NCBI GenBank assembly: GCA_037954665.1
Contig: JBBMOL010000101.1
Coordinates: 1,488,001 to 1,552,000 of the forward strand
DNA: 64,000 nucleotides
Direction of reading: 5' to 3'
Source of the DNA: Laguncularia racemosa
Taxonomy: Eukaryota; Streptophyta; Magnoliopsida; Myrtales; Combretaceae
Made by a program: the position numbers and the translations under genes. Numbering within the stretch: position 1 is the stretch's first letter; each line of letters begins with the position of its first letter. The notes beneath the pieces are model-generated. The model had not been told where the DNA came from and ran no database searches. It saw nothing but the letters and a program-made list of their open reading frames with translations. Shown here in pieces: positions 45,986-57,340 of the stretch.

Positions 45986-46767
45986 ATTAACATGGACTTA
46001 ATTCATAATTTCATATAAACCCCATTAAAGTATAGTAATCATACTATGTATATAAAATGATTACCTTATTTTAATAAGGTTCACATGGAATTTAGACCTA
46101 GTTAACCTAAGAAAAAACCTTTAAAGAGCAGTTTTTAATATGTTGGTAGGCTAAAAAAAATGTTGATTTCAAGAGCAAGCATGGAATTGCCAATTCTCTA
46201 ACCGTTCATTCAACCATATAACTATGAATCACAAGTTTTAAAACCAAAACTCTTGAAATCTTGATAAATCTTAAATACTTGCCATCGCTATGCCATTACC
46301 ACTAACACAATAGTCTATGAATAAAATTATAAGGCATATTTATAGGATTCAAAGTTTATCAACTTAATTACATTTCTTCTTAATAAAGCCTTGCCTTATT
46401 TATATAATGTTATTTTAACAATATCTCATGACCACTTTCACTAAGATTTCTTTGTGAAAATCTGAATACCCTTTAACAATTAATTAGTCATTACTTTTAG
46501 CATAGTTCTTTATCGATAACCTATTCTTCAAAGATACTTAACTTTTTTCTAATTGTTTTTTATCTTGATAGTTTTTCCCAAATTAAAAAAAAAAAAAACC
46601 TTTATTGATGATAATGATTGGCTAAAGAATGCATCAATGTCTATAAAAGGGGCAAGACTTTTTATATAAAGCAATTGTACCCCTATAGAAATGGTCACTA
46701 AGAGAGATTAGAAAAACAAAAACTTTACTCTCTTTTGAAGTGCTAAAAATGTAGTCAATCTTATTTG
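45986..46767. other. Intergenic, nothing recognised
   Basis: AT-rich sequence between two retroelements. The minus-strand frame 46634-46933 overlaps the next LTR and has no family resemblance. Confidence 0.5.
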
Positions 46768-46772
46768 CTTCT

Positions 46773-47308
46773 TGTAGATGAGGGGTTCCAATAAGAGTAG
46801 TCACGTTAGTATCACGTGGGTACTGCACTATACGCAACTTTAGAGAAGTGATGTAGAGATAACACGTGATGGGATGACTAGAGAAAGAGTAGCAAGGTAG
46901 AGAAACAAGTAATTTCAAGAATCTCAAATGCATAAGTGATAGACAAGGGAGCTAAGAGAACCTCAAGTATCAACCTTGCAATTCTCGGATAAATGAGATC
47001 ATTCTTCACCTGAAGTTCTTATTTGATCTTTGTGAGTAGAGAATTCTTAGTGGAACATCATTTCTCTAATCTAAATAAGCCCAAAGCTAGTAGCCTTCCT
47101 TATAAGTGCACAAGCCTACCTAAGAAAGGTTAGAAGTAGACGAACTAGTCCAACGATCCTTATTTTGAACCCACTAATCCAATTCTCCCTTAATTATCCC
47201 AATAATTAAACTAGATTCACTAGGCCCTATCACCTAATCCAATGAGTTAAGCTAAATAATTAATTGTCTTAGCTTAATATGTTTATGTAATATTTTTAAC
47301 ACTATTCA
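46773..47308 (-). repeat. 3' LTR of the 9.4-kb gypsy derivative
   Basis: It aligns with 55489-56166 except for one deletion of about 140 bp near 47069. Shared words include TCTCAAATGCATAA, GTAGAGAATTCTTAG and AGTCCAACGATC. Confidence 0.85.
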
Positions 47309-47320
47309 TTTTTGCCCCCT
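47309..47320 (-). other. Polypurine tract of the 9.4-kb derivative
   Basis: AGGGGGCAAAAA on the minus strand, immediately before the 3' LTR. Confidence 0.7.
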
Positions 47321-50300
47321 AGCCAAAGCCCTTTGAATGAAGTTAAAGGGGTTTAGGCATTAGATAAGTCTTTTTAATGGTTAAGAAATTGTTTTGCACA
47401 TGCGCACTTGTGGAATAGCTGCATTGTTACCGTATACACACTTGCGCAATTCATATTACAAGAGCCCGATGCTAACGCTGCATATAATTTAGAGTTTTTT
47501 TTTTCTCTCTCAATGTGCAAGCTTGTAGCACTATTTTATTGTGCATGTTGCCTTTAGCCAATCGAAAATATATATTATCTAAGATCAAAATACAGTAGCA
47601 CTTAGGAGGAGTGTAGTGTAAGATCGCCTAAGACCGTGATATTTCTTACAATATAATTATTAAGATTAGATTTTCAACAAGTTTCTCCATGCTCTTCATA
47701 TGTTGTTTAGTGTCTCAAAAGCGTATGTAGTGACTTTGTTTATGTCTTCTATGGAAAAAACAAAGAAAGAACATCCTGGCTCCAAAAAAAAGATCTTATC
47801 AACCCAGTATATCATAAAAACATACACATTTGACCCTAAAAAATGAGGCAAACAATATAATGGTTTGGTCTTAGTCATAATAGACTCAAATCAATCTTTA
47901 TATATATATATATATTATGGGTCATGTAACACTACATAAGCAAAAAGTAACAATCCTTCAAAGTTCTTCAAATGGAGATGCATCAATATAAAAACAAAAT
48001 CAATTTTGAATCTTCTCAAATCTTCTCTAATCTTGGCTAAGTCTTATCATATATCACTACCATACAAATTCCACTATTATTATCACAATTTAAATCCATT
48101 TAATCCCAGCAATCCGAATTTTCTGCTTCCCACATCACTTATATATGTATCTTCTTTTCCAATCCGAATTTCAGCTTTGACTCCGAATTGATGACAATGG
48201 TTTCACTCTTTCTTCTTTCCCTTTTTTTTTTCTTTTTCTTTTTTGTTCATTCTAATTTCATTTTTCTTGCAAGTAATAATATTTCTAGCAGTCTTCTTTG
48301 GTGACAATCATGTTGATTGGACTCACAAAGTTTCCGACAAGGACAGAGCTGAAGGAGATTAGGCAGAGGCAAAGCCAGTTGCTTTCGGCGCCAACATTTC
48401 TTACAACCAACAATGGCATTCCGCTGTCTCCAGCAATGGCACTAGTGGGAGAAATGACCGAGCTCTTCGGTGAACTTCAAATTCTACAAAGCCAAATCTT
48501 GGACCCAATGCGAGCCATAGCAATGATATCGGAGCCAATTCCTTAAATTGACTTTCCATACTATCATCGCGAGCAAGTAAACTTGTCTGTAGAGCACTGT
48601 GTCTATCCGAAGATCAATGAAACAACTGAGTTGTAAGATCATGGAAAGTTGCTGATGATTCTTCCCCTAGCGAATTCACGTTTTAAATTGATCCAAGTGG
48701 ATATTTTCTCATGTGATTGCCACAACTGAGCAGCAAAAAAAAGCTTGAAAGAAATTTCCTTAGGGTTTGTACCCTTAGAACCACATAGTGCTACGTAGTT
48801 AAACATCTTGTTGATGGAACATAAAATTAAGATTACTACTAATTATTTAACACATATTCCATTCATCAGAACATGGAAGCAACTAGTGATAAACTGATTA
48901 TGTCTCATTCTAGTACTTCAAATTCCAATGTATGAGTTGATCAGGTTCCTTTTTCTTGTTGAATTTGCTGAAGAAGAGTAGCTGCAAGTTGTAATGTTGC
49001 TTGGAGGCGTTTTTGAGGATCTATCTATGCATCTTGTACACCTGCACTAGGCATAGGCAGCTATGGCCACCCTGTGTACTGACTTGAAGCTCCTTTGGAG
49101 GAATGGTAGAACTACCATGTACATGTGCCTACAGCTACTGCTATAACTATTGAACACCATTAGAATGAGATGTTGAGAACTCAACACGAGACCTAATGTT
49201 ATGCAACAAATAACTCTCAGATGTTCTGTATAGGACGTCAGATTGGTTGCTTAGGTTTCTGTGAAGAGATTCATCCCTTCTAGGAATGTTTGGAGTGCTA
49301 TTTGCAAACTACCTTTGCTTATGGCGCATTCTAGGACCACTCCAACACTACTTATCTCGCTGTGTGTGCTTTTGAAGCAAAAGGCCCAACTCCAAGGAAC
49401 CCTTTGTGAAGCGGCTCCATGGTTTGATCGATGGAGCAGTTCCTAAGCTGATCGGTCCTGAAGCTACCAAAGCTTCTTTAAAGACGATTTGCTTAAAATA
49501 GTCTTCTTTCTTACTTTAATTCTCATGTTTCCTTCCATATTGACCCTTTGCAGGTGAGAAAGCGGCTTGATAGGACATATGTCATTATGCCTCGGTTTAT
49601 TGACAATTAAAGCCACTAAGGGATGTTGAAGCAAGAGTATTAGGGGGCAACCAATCGAAATAATTGGTGACAGCATTATGTATATATATATCTATCATTC
49701 CACAGCAACGAAGTTCAAACAACAAGACAGGGATAGCAACTCTAGGCGAGCAACAAAGCTTGGCTTCGATTTGTTTAACCATTTTTCTTCCTCTCACAAT
49801 TTTTTTTTTTTTTTTTTTTGCATTGATGCTCCTTAGATATATACTCGATCACCTTGTGGCAATCTCCATAAACTTCAAGATTTTTTTTTTTTTTAAAGTT
49901 AAGGAGTGAGTTATGATTCCATATTTAGTGGCTGGTTGTTCTCACTATAGAACTTGAAGGAAGCACCTTCTAATTAATGAGGGTTCCTTTGTCTCCAGCA
50001 TGAGATCGTGTAAAATTGAAATCATGAAATTGACTGATAATCACATCCCGGAACTTAGCAAAGGCACGTCACTTTTGGATAAGTCAACCACCATTCCTCA
50101 AATCCCGTTATTTTATGCTTAATAGTATAGGTTGCCAAACTCACCATAGATTACCTCAAATCCCGTCATTTTCTTTTTGGCTTTGCATTGCTCATCTGCA
50201 TTTGCCAACTTTCCATTATATGCTTGTCTCTAAATGATTTCTCCATAAGCTTTCAATTTTTTGTCATGAATTCCCGGTTCTTCGCACTTTTTTATGCTCC

Positions 50301-50500
50301 GAATGTCTTGTTTGCCAATATAGGATAGCGCCGTTTTATTGCTCCATTTCGTTCATGGATGGCTTTATGCTTGTTATCTATTTGCAATTCAAGAATTTGA
50401 TTCAATCTCTACTAGTGAACACACTTGATCAGAATGATATTTTCCCTTACAATTTCAAATGATATAAGGGCTTAATTTATCGACAACTTGACATAAGAAT
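47321..50500. other. Unassigned interior of the gypsy derivative
   Basis: About 3.2 kb with no retroelement domain that I can identify. It contains a TA microsatellite (47899-47917), T-runs at 49799-49819 and 49880-49894, and a few short frames. The frame 48298-48546 (82 codons) is the best of these but has no convincing relatives. The region could be captured host DNA, a second decayed insertion, or a fast-evolving noncoding part of the element. Confidence 0.4.
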
Positions 50501-51320
50501 GAAGCATATCCAAGTTTAACTACAGTTGACATTCTCATTGCAACCTTGGTCACAAGTTTTCTTCGAGAGTAAATAGGAACTTTGTTCCTCTAAGTTTGCT
50601 CCAGTTGTAATAAGCAACTTTACCAAGTTTGACAAGCGATAGAGACTTCATTCCTCTTCTTACTTTGATCATGAGTGTGATAGGAACGTCATTCCTTTTC
50701 TTAGTAGAAAGTTCTCAATAGGGGCATCCTTATCCATCACAAGGTCAAAACACATTTCCCTCTTAAAGAAGGCCAGAGTCCTTCATGCCATTACCACTTC
50801 CGCTTGATAGCGGTTCCTACACAAGAGCAAGATGAAAGTGTAGCTACAGCTTATGATCTTTCATGCCACCACTACATCCACTTGATCGTGGTTCCTACAT
50901 GTGAGCACGATAGAAGTGTGGTTCCCATGTTTCTTTAAGGATCTAAGGGGAGATATCCCTGAGTTATAGGTCCAAGCTATAAACGGAAGTAAGTATTCTT
51001 ATTTTGTGTACTTACATATTCATATGAATATATCTTATATTGATAGTTCATACATTTCCTTCTATCATTACAGGTGATAGAAGTTGGTTTGTCAATCCTA
51101 TTGCAGAAAGAATGTCACAAGGTCAAGTATAGTAGGCCTCTAGCAAAGTGAGCTCGATTATAGCATGCATTGCTCGTAGAAGGACTTGAGCATAGTAAGC
51201 TTGGTGTATAGTAGGCCTTAATTGGTCTCAAGCACAACCAACCTCAAGTGGATCATGCCTTACGCATAACAAGCCTTAAGTAGACTGGAGGTTCACCATC
51301 AAAGGTGATTTAATGCTACG
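50500..51320. repeat. Imperfect long-period repeats in the gypsy interior
   Basis: Two related phrase families recur: ATTCCTCTTCTTAC-like sequence with AGGAAC(T/G)T and CATTCCT (50570-50700), and CTTTCATGCCACCACTACATC with CTTGAT(A/C)G(C/T)GGTTCCTAC (50790-50910). AGTAGGCCT(C/T)-type units near 51130-51290 follow. Unit borders are blurred, so these are decayed tandem repeats. Confidence 0.5.
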
Positions 51321-52150
51321 ATTTAAGAATGAAAGAAGAGAGCTACCTCTATTTGTCACCTAAATTGCACTCTCAAGTAGTCATCCTCCAAGTGGAAGTC
51401 TTAGGTAGAGTATGTCAGCTTGAAGTCAGAGTGCATGGGTCTATTGAAGAAGGCTGGGACAATTTTCTTTACTTCTATACGCCAATTGGGGATTACATCC
51501 CTTGACTGGTTGTTACTGAGGATTTGAATGATCTAATGAAGCTGCTTTGATATCGAGGTACCAATCGAGGAGTGAGATTGATGCTCGTGTTAATGCGGTG
51601 CTTCTTTATGTACTATACTTGGAATATCTCTCCTCCCCTAGTTGCTAACATGTCTCATCGAGAGAAGGTAGCAACTCTAGATTTTTGGTGAAACTTTCCC
51701 TCTCACAATTTTGTTATGCCATCCCATCTAATAGTGCCACCAAAGGGTCTCTTAGTAGCCTTCATTATTTAAATGTGTGTAAGTTATCGCATACTTAGGA
51801 GGCAATGCCTTCACTTAGCAACAACGATGCAAAGACCCACTTGGAGGTGCAGCATGGATATGAGACTACTTAGACTTTCAAGATCTAAGAAGCCTCTAGA
51901 GTCATCTCATGCATTAAAGCAAAGTTCTCTCTTACTAGCGATAATATATAAGAGATTTATTTTTAGAAAATATTCAATTGCACTTAAGCAACGATAATGG
52001 CATTCATTGCCTGGAGTCATAAACTCTCTTTTACTAGTCAAGAGGGTATTTCCCATGACTTGACTATTTAGTATAAGTTACTAAGAGATTAAAAATACTC
52101 CATGATAGAAAATTTCATGATTATTACTTTTCTTACTTAGCTACAGTGGC
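51321..52150. other. Unassigned interior of the gypsy derivative
   Basis: No coding or structural signal beyond moderate AT-richness. The frame 51773-51997 has no known relatives. Confidence 0.4.
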
Positions 52151-52151
52151 T

Positions 52152-52360
52152 TATGATGTGCTTAAGAGACAACGCTCTTACCAGTCTACACTATACATGC
52201 TTGACTTTCCATCATGTGCCTAGAAGTCAAAGCTCTTACCAGTTTACACTATACATGCCTGACTTTCCATTGTGCGCCTAGGAATCAAAGCTCTTACCAG
52301 TTTGCATTGTACATGCCTAACTTTCCATCGTACACTTAGGGATCAGAGCTCTTACCAATC
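52152..52360. repeat. 58-bp tandem array, about 3.5 units
   Basis: GCTCTTACC recurs at 52174, 52232, 52290 and about 52349. Each copy is followed by a variant of AGTxTxCAxT(A/G)TACATGC and CTTTCCATC. Confidence 0.88.
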
Positions 52361-52549
52361 AGCATCAATGTTTACATTACCCCTTATATACTTAGTTTCA
52401 GTGAATCATGAATCTTGTGTTAATTCTAAACTGAACATGATGATTCATTGTGGTATAGAAGTAAATCAACTAAGTGTTGCTCAAGCTGAGAAGTAGCTCC
52501 ATCACTAGTTTTAAGGGAATGAGCAAGTTTCGCTCATAATTAGAAGCAT

Positions 52550-52715
52550 TGGTGTGAGAGTTGAATGCTAGGGCATTACTTAGGCTTAAGGTGTGAGAGC
52601 CATGATTCTAGGGTGTTACTTAGGCTTAAGGCATGGGGGCCATGATGCCAGGGCTTTACTTGAGCTTAAGGCATGGAAGCTAAGATGCCAGGGCATTACT
52701 TGGGCATGAAGTGTG
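52550..52715. repeat. 40-bp tandem array, about four units
   Basis: AGGGCATTACTT or close variants occur at about 52570, 52610, 52650 and 52690, each followed by AGGCTTAAGG or a relative. It is distinct in sequence and period from the neighbouring 58-bp array. Confidence 0.88.
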
Positions 52716-52839
52716 AGTATATAAGACTATAATGCAAAGGTTAAAAAAAATAAAACTTTTTATTATTTATGGTAAAATCTGCTCTTTATTTTCAAAAATA
52801 ATGTCAAGTTATAATCTTGACTTTAGTACATAATAATCA

Positions 52840-53010
52840 CTAATCACCATCAATGGGAGTGTTTTGCTCTAGACCTCATTGTCTTCAATGACAAGCTCCC
52901 TATTTTGAAGTCTCTCATAGAATATCCTTTTTAAGCCCTCACAATCCTTAGTGGGGTGGTCTACTATTCCATGATACTGGCAATACTTATGACCCATCTT
53001 CTTTAGACCC
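52840..53010 (-). pseudogene. Second gag C-terminal (CxYHxxxGHxTxxC-like) block downstream of the protease
   Basis: The minus strand reads HKYCQYHGIVDHPTKDCEGL and then KRIFYERLQNRELVIEDNEV. A related block (FCKYHRTIGYLIKEY, ELVIKDND) occurs upstream of the protease near 54000-54150. The block therefore appears twice, once on the normal side and once on the wrong side of the protease. Confidence 0.65.
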
Positions 53011-53715
53011 CATGGACCATCATAAGTAGTATACCTTTCGCCTATCTTCCTTAATAAAACTTTCTACTCCCTTATTTCTTTTTTGCTTTTTCTTGCCCTT
53101 ATAGGAGCCTCGCGTTCTCTTCTTTTTCTTAGGCTTCTCTTAAGTCTCCTCTCAAGTGGGTAGTGATGTGCTATAGGGTTTTGCAATAGCAGTCTCTCCC
53201 TCTTCAATGTATTCATCAAAGAATGCAGCTTTGGTGAAGTATAATTCATTATGCTCAAACAGATTGTTCGTAGCAAGAATGAATGTGTCTTTCCCTTTCC
53301 AATGGCCCTTAATTCACTAGTGCCATGTTAAGGGTATGAAATTATGATTGTGCAGCCACTTCCTTCTAACTAGTAGATGGTAGGATACAAGCGCGTTAAT
53401 CATGTGGAATTGTGTAAGGCCCTATATAGGGCTCACTTTAAAGTCTACATTGACATACCCTACTGTGTCTATAGATGCATTAGTGAAGTCATTTTCAACA
53501 ATAGGTTGCCTCACTAGGCACTGGTTGTTTATCCTTGCAACCTTAAATATAGACATCAACATTATGTTTATAGATGAGCCATTGTCTATATATGTCCTCT
53601 TAATGGGATGCCCATTAAGCATGCTTCCCACATAAAGAGAACGGTTGTGATTGGGATTCTTAGCACACATGTCTACGTTTGTAAAAACTATCGCATTCTT
53701 GTGTGCATTAGCCAT
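53011..53715 (-). pseudogene. Gypsy aspartic protease and following spacer
   Basis: Frame 53715-53422 opens MANAHKNAIVFTNVDMCAKN and reaches the active-site loop RTYIDNGSSINIM, with the Ser of DSGS changed to Asn. Beyond it, in another frame, is a block like YHLLVRRKWLHNHNFIPLTW, matching YHLLLGRPWIHxxxAxPSTxH of Tat-like proteases. A Lys/Arg/Glu-rich spacer (53276-53064) follows and then the second gag block. Confidence 0.7.
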
Positions 53716-53929
53716 TATTCATATAGGCTGCACTAGACTACACTCCCATACTATCTCTCAGCGAGTGTTGTTACTACTATAAGCCGTACATCCTCATTAA
53801 ACCCCAATAAGTTGAAAAAATTTCTGAAATTAGCCATCTTCATTAAGGCAGTAACCTTTAGAGAGCATATGCCCTCATCATTCCCAATTAGAGCCTCATG
53901 CTCATTACGTGTCTTAATGTGTGACACAT

Positions 53930-55443
53930 TTCCTTCTTCGATGTTAGGATCGTAGTTGAGAGCATTTGCAATACCCCGCTAATTACTATGTGCAGGAAGC
54001 AGATTATTATGAACATCATTATCTTTTATGACAAGTTCTCCATTACGGACCTTGTTATTAAAAATCTTCTTCAAAGTTCAATACTCCTTTATAAGGTAAC
54101 CTATGGTCCTATGATATTTGCAAAACTTAGGATCATTCTTCTCATTTTGCATCGGTAAATGATCCATCCTTAGGAGCTTGATACTCCCATCTCACAACCA
54201 TTGGTTAAGTAGAGCATACACCTTTCCCATTGGGCATGGGAAAGAAAGAGCTGATGTAAAGCCTTGTGATCTATCATTTCTTGGCTTCTTATTATCTTTA
54301 GAAGTCTCAACTTGGGCCGAACTAGTAGATGTTACTAGTTTCTCAAACCTTCTATTTTCTCCTCATTACCTTATAATGGAGTTGTTAGTTCTTCTCGCGG
54401 TCTCAACTAGTGTAAAGAAGGAACTTAGGTTGAGATTTTCTAAGTGGACCACATATTCGGTGATCATCCCTTAGTTACAAATCTTCACCAACTCTCTCTC
54501 ATCACATACATCTTAAATGTCCAAGGTACACTCTATATAATCCATCAAGTCTTCCTTTGGGCTCTATCATGTTCTTCCTATATATGTTATCAATTATCAT
54601 AATTGGTTCCTAAGTAGAGAAGAATTCCTCCAAGAATAGTTTACACATAGACCCCTACCATGAGTCGATCGACCTTACAAAGAGGTTGACATACTAGGTA
54701 TATGCCTTTTCGATTAGTGACTTAGAGAATTCTTTGAGCTTTAAGTCATCTTTCAACTTGTATATTTCCAAGGTCTCTATAAACTTAAGTAAATGTTCTT
54801 TAGCACTCCCTTTTTTGTTATTGAATAAGATGAATTTATGACTAACATAATCTTTAGGATAAGGTTTTTCAACAATGTGCTAATGATAAGAGAGTCTTAA
54901 CTTTGGTACTCCAACGGTCAATTTTACTTATATTTCTTTTAAGTATATATCCAAGTCTTCCTTCATTATAAAGGAGGTCCTTGGAGTGGATACTATAAAA
55001 GTAGGTGCAGGGGTAGGCTAATAGCTAGATCCATTGAAAGCATTAGGAAGGGGAATGTTTGGTGGAAGGGTTTGTTCTTGAAGAATGTTCTCCTCGCTAA
55101 TGGGAGAATTAATTGGAAGAACTGCATATGATGGAGTTGCATGGATGGCACCATTTTGCATAGTAATGTTGGTGTTTAGCGGAGCCACACCCTATTACGT
55201 AGCAACAGTGGTAACCAACCTTGTGATGAGCTGAGTAAGCATGGTCATGAGTTGATTTAGAGTCCTTGTGTTCTCTTACATAGTCTACATCATTTGTACA
55301 ACATCTATGAGAGCCTTAGGCTATAAATTGCCCTGACTAGTATTCTACAGTATTTGAGGCAGATTTTGTTCCATTAATTTAGTATTAGGATCTTGTTCTT
55401 GAGAAGTTTTATCAAATGGTCCTCTTTTCTTACCAAGTGCCAT
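53930..55443 (-). pseudogene. Gypsy gag remnant
   Basis: The ATG at 55443, only 25 bases after the primer-binding site, starts MALGKKRGPFDKTSQEQDPN. After a Pro/Asn-rich stretch the gag core follows (EFSKSLIEKAYT, WGSMCKLFLEEFFS), then the CKYH block and GELVIKDND near 54020. There are more than ten stops. Confidence 0.65.
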
Positions 55444-55467
55444 TACTCTTTTATCATTTAACTTTGG

Positions 55468-55485
55468 TCCCCAACGGAGTCGCCA
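55468..55485 (-). other. Primer-binding site of the 9.4-kb derivative
   Basis: TGGCGACTCCGTTGGGGA on the minus strand, three bases inside the LTR end. This TGGCGACTCC-type site is common in plant gypsy elements. I do not assign the tRNA. Confidence 0.7.
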
Positions 55486-55488
55486 AAA

Positions 55489-56166
55489 TGTAGATAAGGG
55501 ATTTTGGTAGAAGTCACATGAGTATTACGCAAGTATCACACTGCATGTGACTTCAAAAAAGTGATATGGAGATAGCACATAATGAGATGACTAGGGAGAG
55601 AGTGGCAAAGGGGAGGAATAGGCAATCTCAAGAGTCTCAAATGCATAAATGATAGACAAAAGAGCTAAGGAGACCTTAAGCATTAACCTTACAGTTTTCG
55701 AGCAATGAATATCGTTCTTCGCTTAAACTTTTTATTTAATCTTTGAGAGTAGAGAATTCTTAGTGAAACATTGTTTCTCTAATCTCTAAAACCTAGAAAA
55801 AATGATCCCTCAATGAAGAGAAATGGCTAAGTATTTATAAACTTTTGGATCATATGACATCTGTTAAATCACCTTAGCAATCAACGGAAAAGATAGAGTC
55901 TGCTCACTCTAAGGTTATCCTAATGAGCTTACTATAAGCTCAAAGCCAGTAACCCTTCTTATCGATGTATGAGCCTGCCTGAGAAATTTTAGATGTAAAC
56001 AGATTAGTCCAACGATCATTGTTCCGAACCCATCAAGCTAATTTTCTCTTAATCATTCAATAGTTGAACTGGACTTACCACGCCCTATCACCTAACTCAA
56101 TGAATTAAGCCAAATAATTAATAAGCTTAGCCTAATATATTTATGTAATATTTTCAGCTCTCTACA
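55489..56166 (-). repeat. 5' LTR of the 9.4-kb derivative
   Basis: 678 bp with TGTAGA...TCTACA terminal inverted repeats. Partner of 46773-47308. Confidence 0.85.
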
Positions 56167-56171
56167 CTTCT

Positions 56172-57120
56172 CTATAAATATGATCAATTAGGACATTGAG
56201 ATTCTTCATAGGTTTTTTTTTTATTTTTTATTCTTTTAGATAAAATAAAAGGTTTTCCACTTACAAGCAGATTTGATCCATTCATAAACCGCTATAAAAT
56301 CAACATCTCTATTGACATTTTTAATCTTGTACCGGAGACACTTCTCTTGCGATGGCTAATAATCTAACAAAGTCTATTTGATAGGTACTAATTGGTTTTC
56401 TAAATGCAAATATTAGAGGACTTCTTGACTCTCTTCCTATGTCTCTCATGATAGCAAAATTTTTGTCTATGAAGCCATCAATATTTAATTTATATGGACC
56501 TGCAATAACGAGGATCTATTTAACCACTTTACATTTTTGAATTTCTAATTGAATTTGAATTCACCAACCATCAATCAACTTGAGGTGTATCCATCAGAAC
56601 ATTTCAAAGTATGGCATGGACATTGGATTTAATCCACCTAGTGAAGTGAAGGATCACAAATGAGGAAAACCCTTATTATTAGAAATTGGGTTTAAGCATT
56701 TTACATAAATCGAGTTTGACTTGATGAAGAATGATAAGCTTGTATATTAAGTATTTTCTAATAGTAATACTTAATCGGACTTGATTAATAACATATTAAA
56801 TATTTAATTAAAATTTATTAAATATAATATGAGAAAATCTCACTCTTTTTCTAATATTAATTTTTACAACTTAAAAAGGGTAGCATATCTATTTTCTTAT
56901 TGGGTTTTTGTGGGGTGACGAGTTTTTGTGCCATTGAAGTTGAAGCTTGAAATTCGCAAGAAGCGCCATATAATGGCCGACGTGTCCTTATAAAATCTGC
57001 CGACGGATTCACTCAATATAAATGTTGTAAGTGGCCGTTAAAAAATTATACATATATATATATATATATATATGAAATTATTTTGTGCCCTAATTAACTC
57101 GAAACCCTATTTGCAAAAAT
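56172..57120. other. Intergenic DNA upstream of the acidic-protein gene
   Basis: AT-rich sequence with no coding signal. A TA microsatellite lies at 57052-57073, and a TATA-like CAATATAAATG at 57014-57024 could serve the downstream gene. Confidence 0.5.
57052..57073. repeat. (TA)n microsatellite
   Basis: Alternating TA run about 270 bp before the acidic-protein ATG. Confidence 0.85.
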
Positions 57121-57340
57121 CCATATATGCTATGGGTTGACTGTCAAATTAACCGGCGGGGTAAAAAGAAGAAATTCACTCTGCATTCGACGAGGGAGCT
57201 GAGGTACGCCGGATTGGCTGCCCTGTGCGGAGCTGCTCGCATAGAAAGAGAGAGAATCCTCTCCTCTTTAAGGCGCCGGAACAATAATCTCTCACTCCCA
57301 ATCACAGCCAACGAACCGCCGTGAACTCCTAGTTTAGTAA

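Larger units (their letters stand above)
46773..56166 (-). mobile_element. 9.4-kb gypsy derivative with gag and protease, no recognisable RT
   Basis: LTRs lie at 46773-47308 and 55489-56166. On the minus strand the element begins TGTAGAGA and ends ATCTACA, and CTTCT flanks both ends (46768-46772 and 56167-56171), a perfect target-site duplication. A primer-binding site (55468-55485), gag, protease and a polypurine tract (47309-47320) are present. From 52.8 kb down to 47.3 kb I see no RT, RNase H or integrase motif, only tandem arrays and unassigned sequence. LTR identity is about 75-80%, so it is old. The 3' LTR lacks about 140 bp present in the other. Confidence 0.82.

Noticed and set aside
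48298..48546. dCTP pyrophosphatase (MazG-like) pseudogene
   Set aside because: Only about ten residues look alike. The metal-binding EExxE and downstream motifs are absent, so I kept it only as a low-interest finding.
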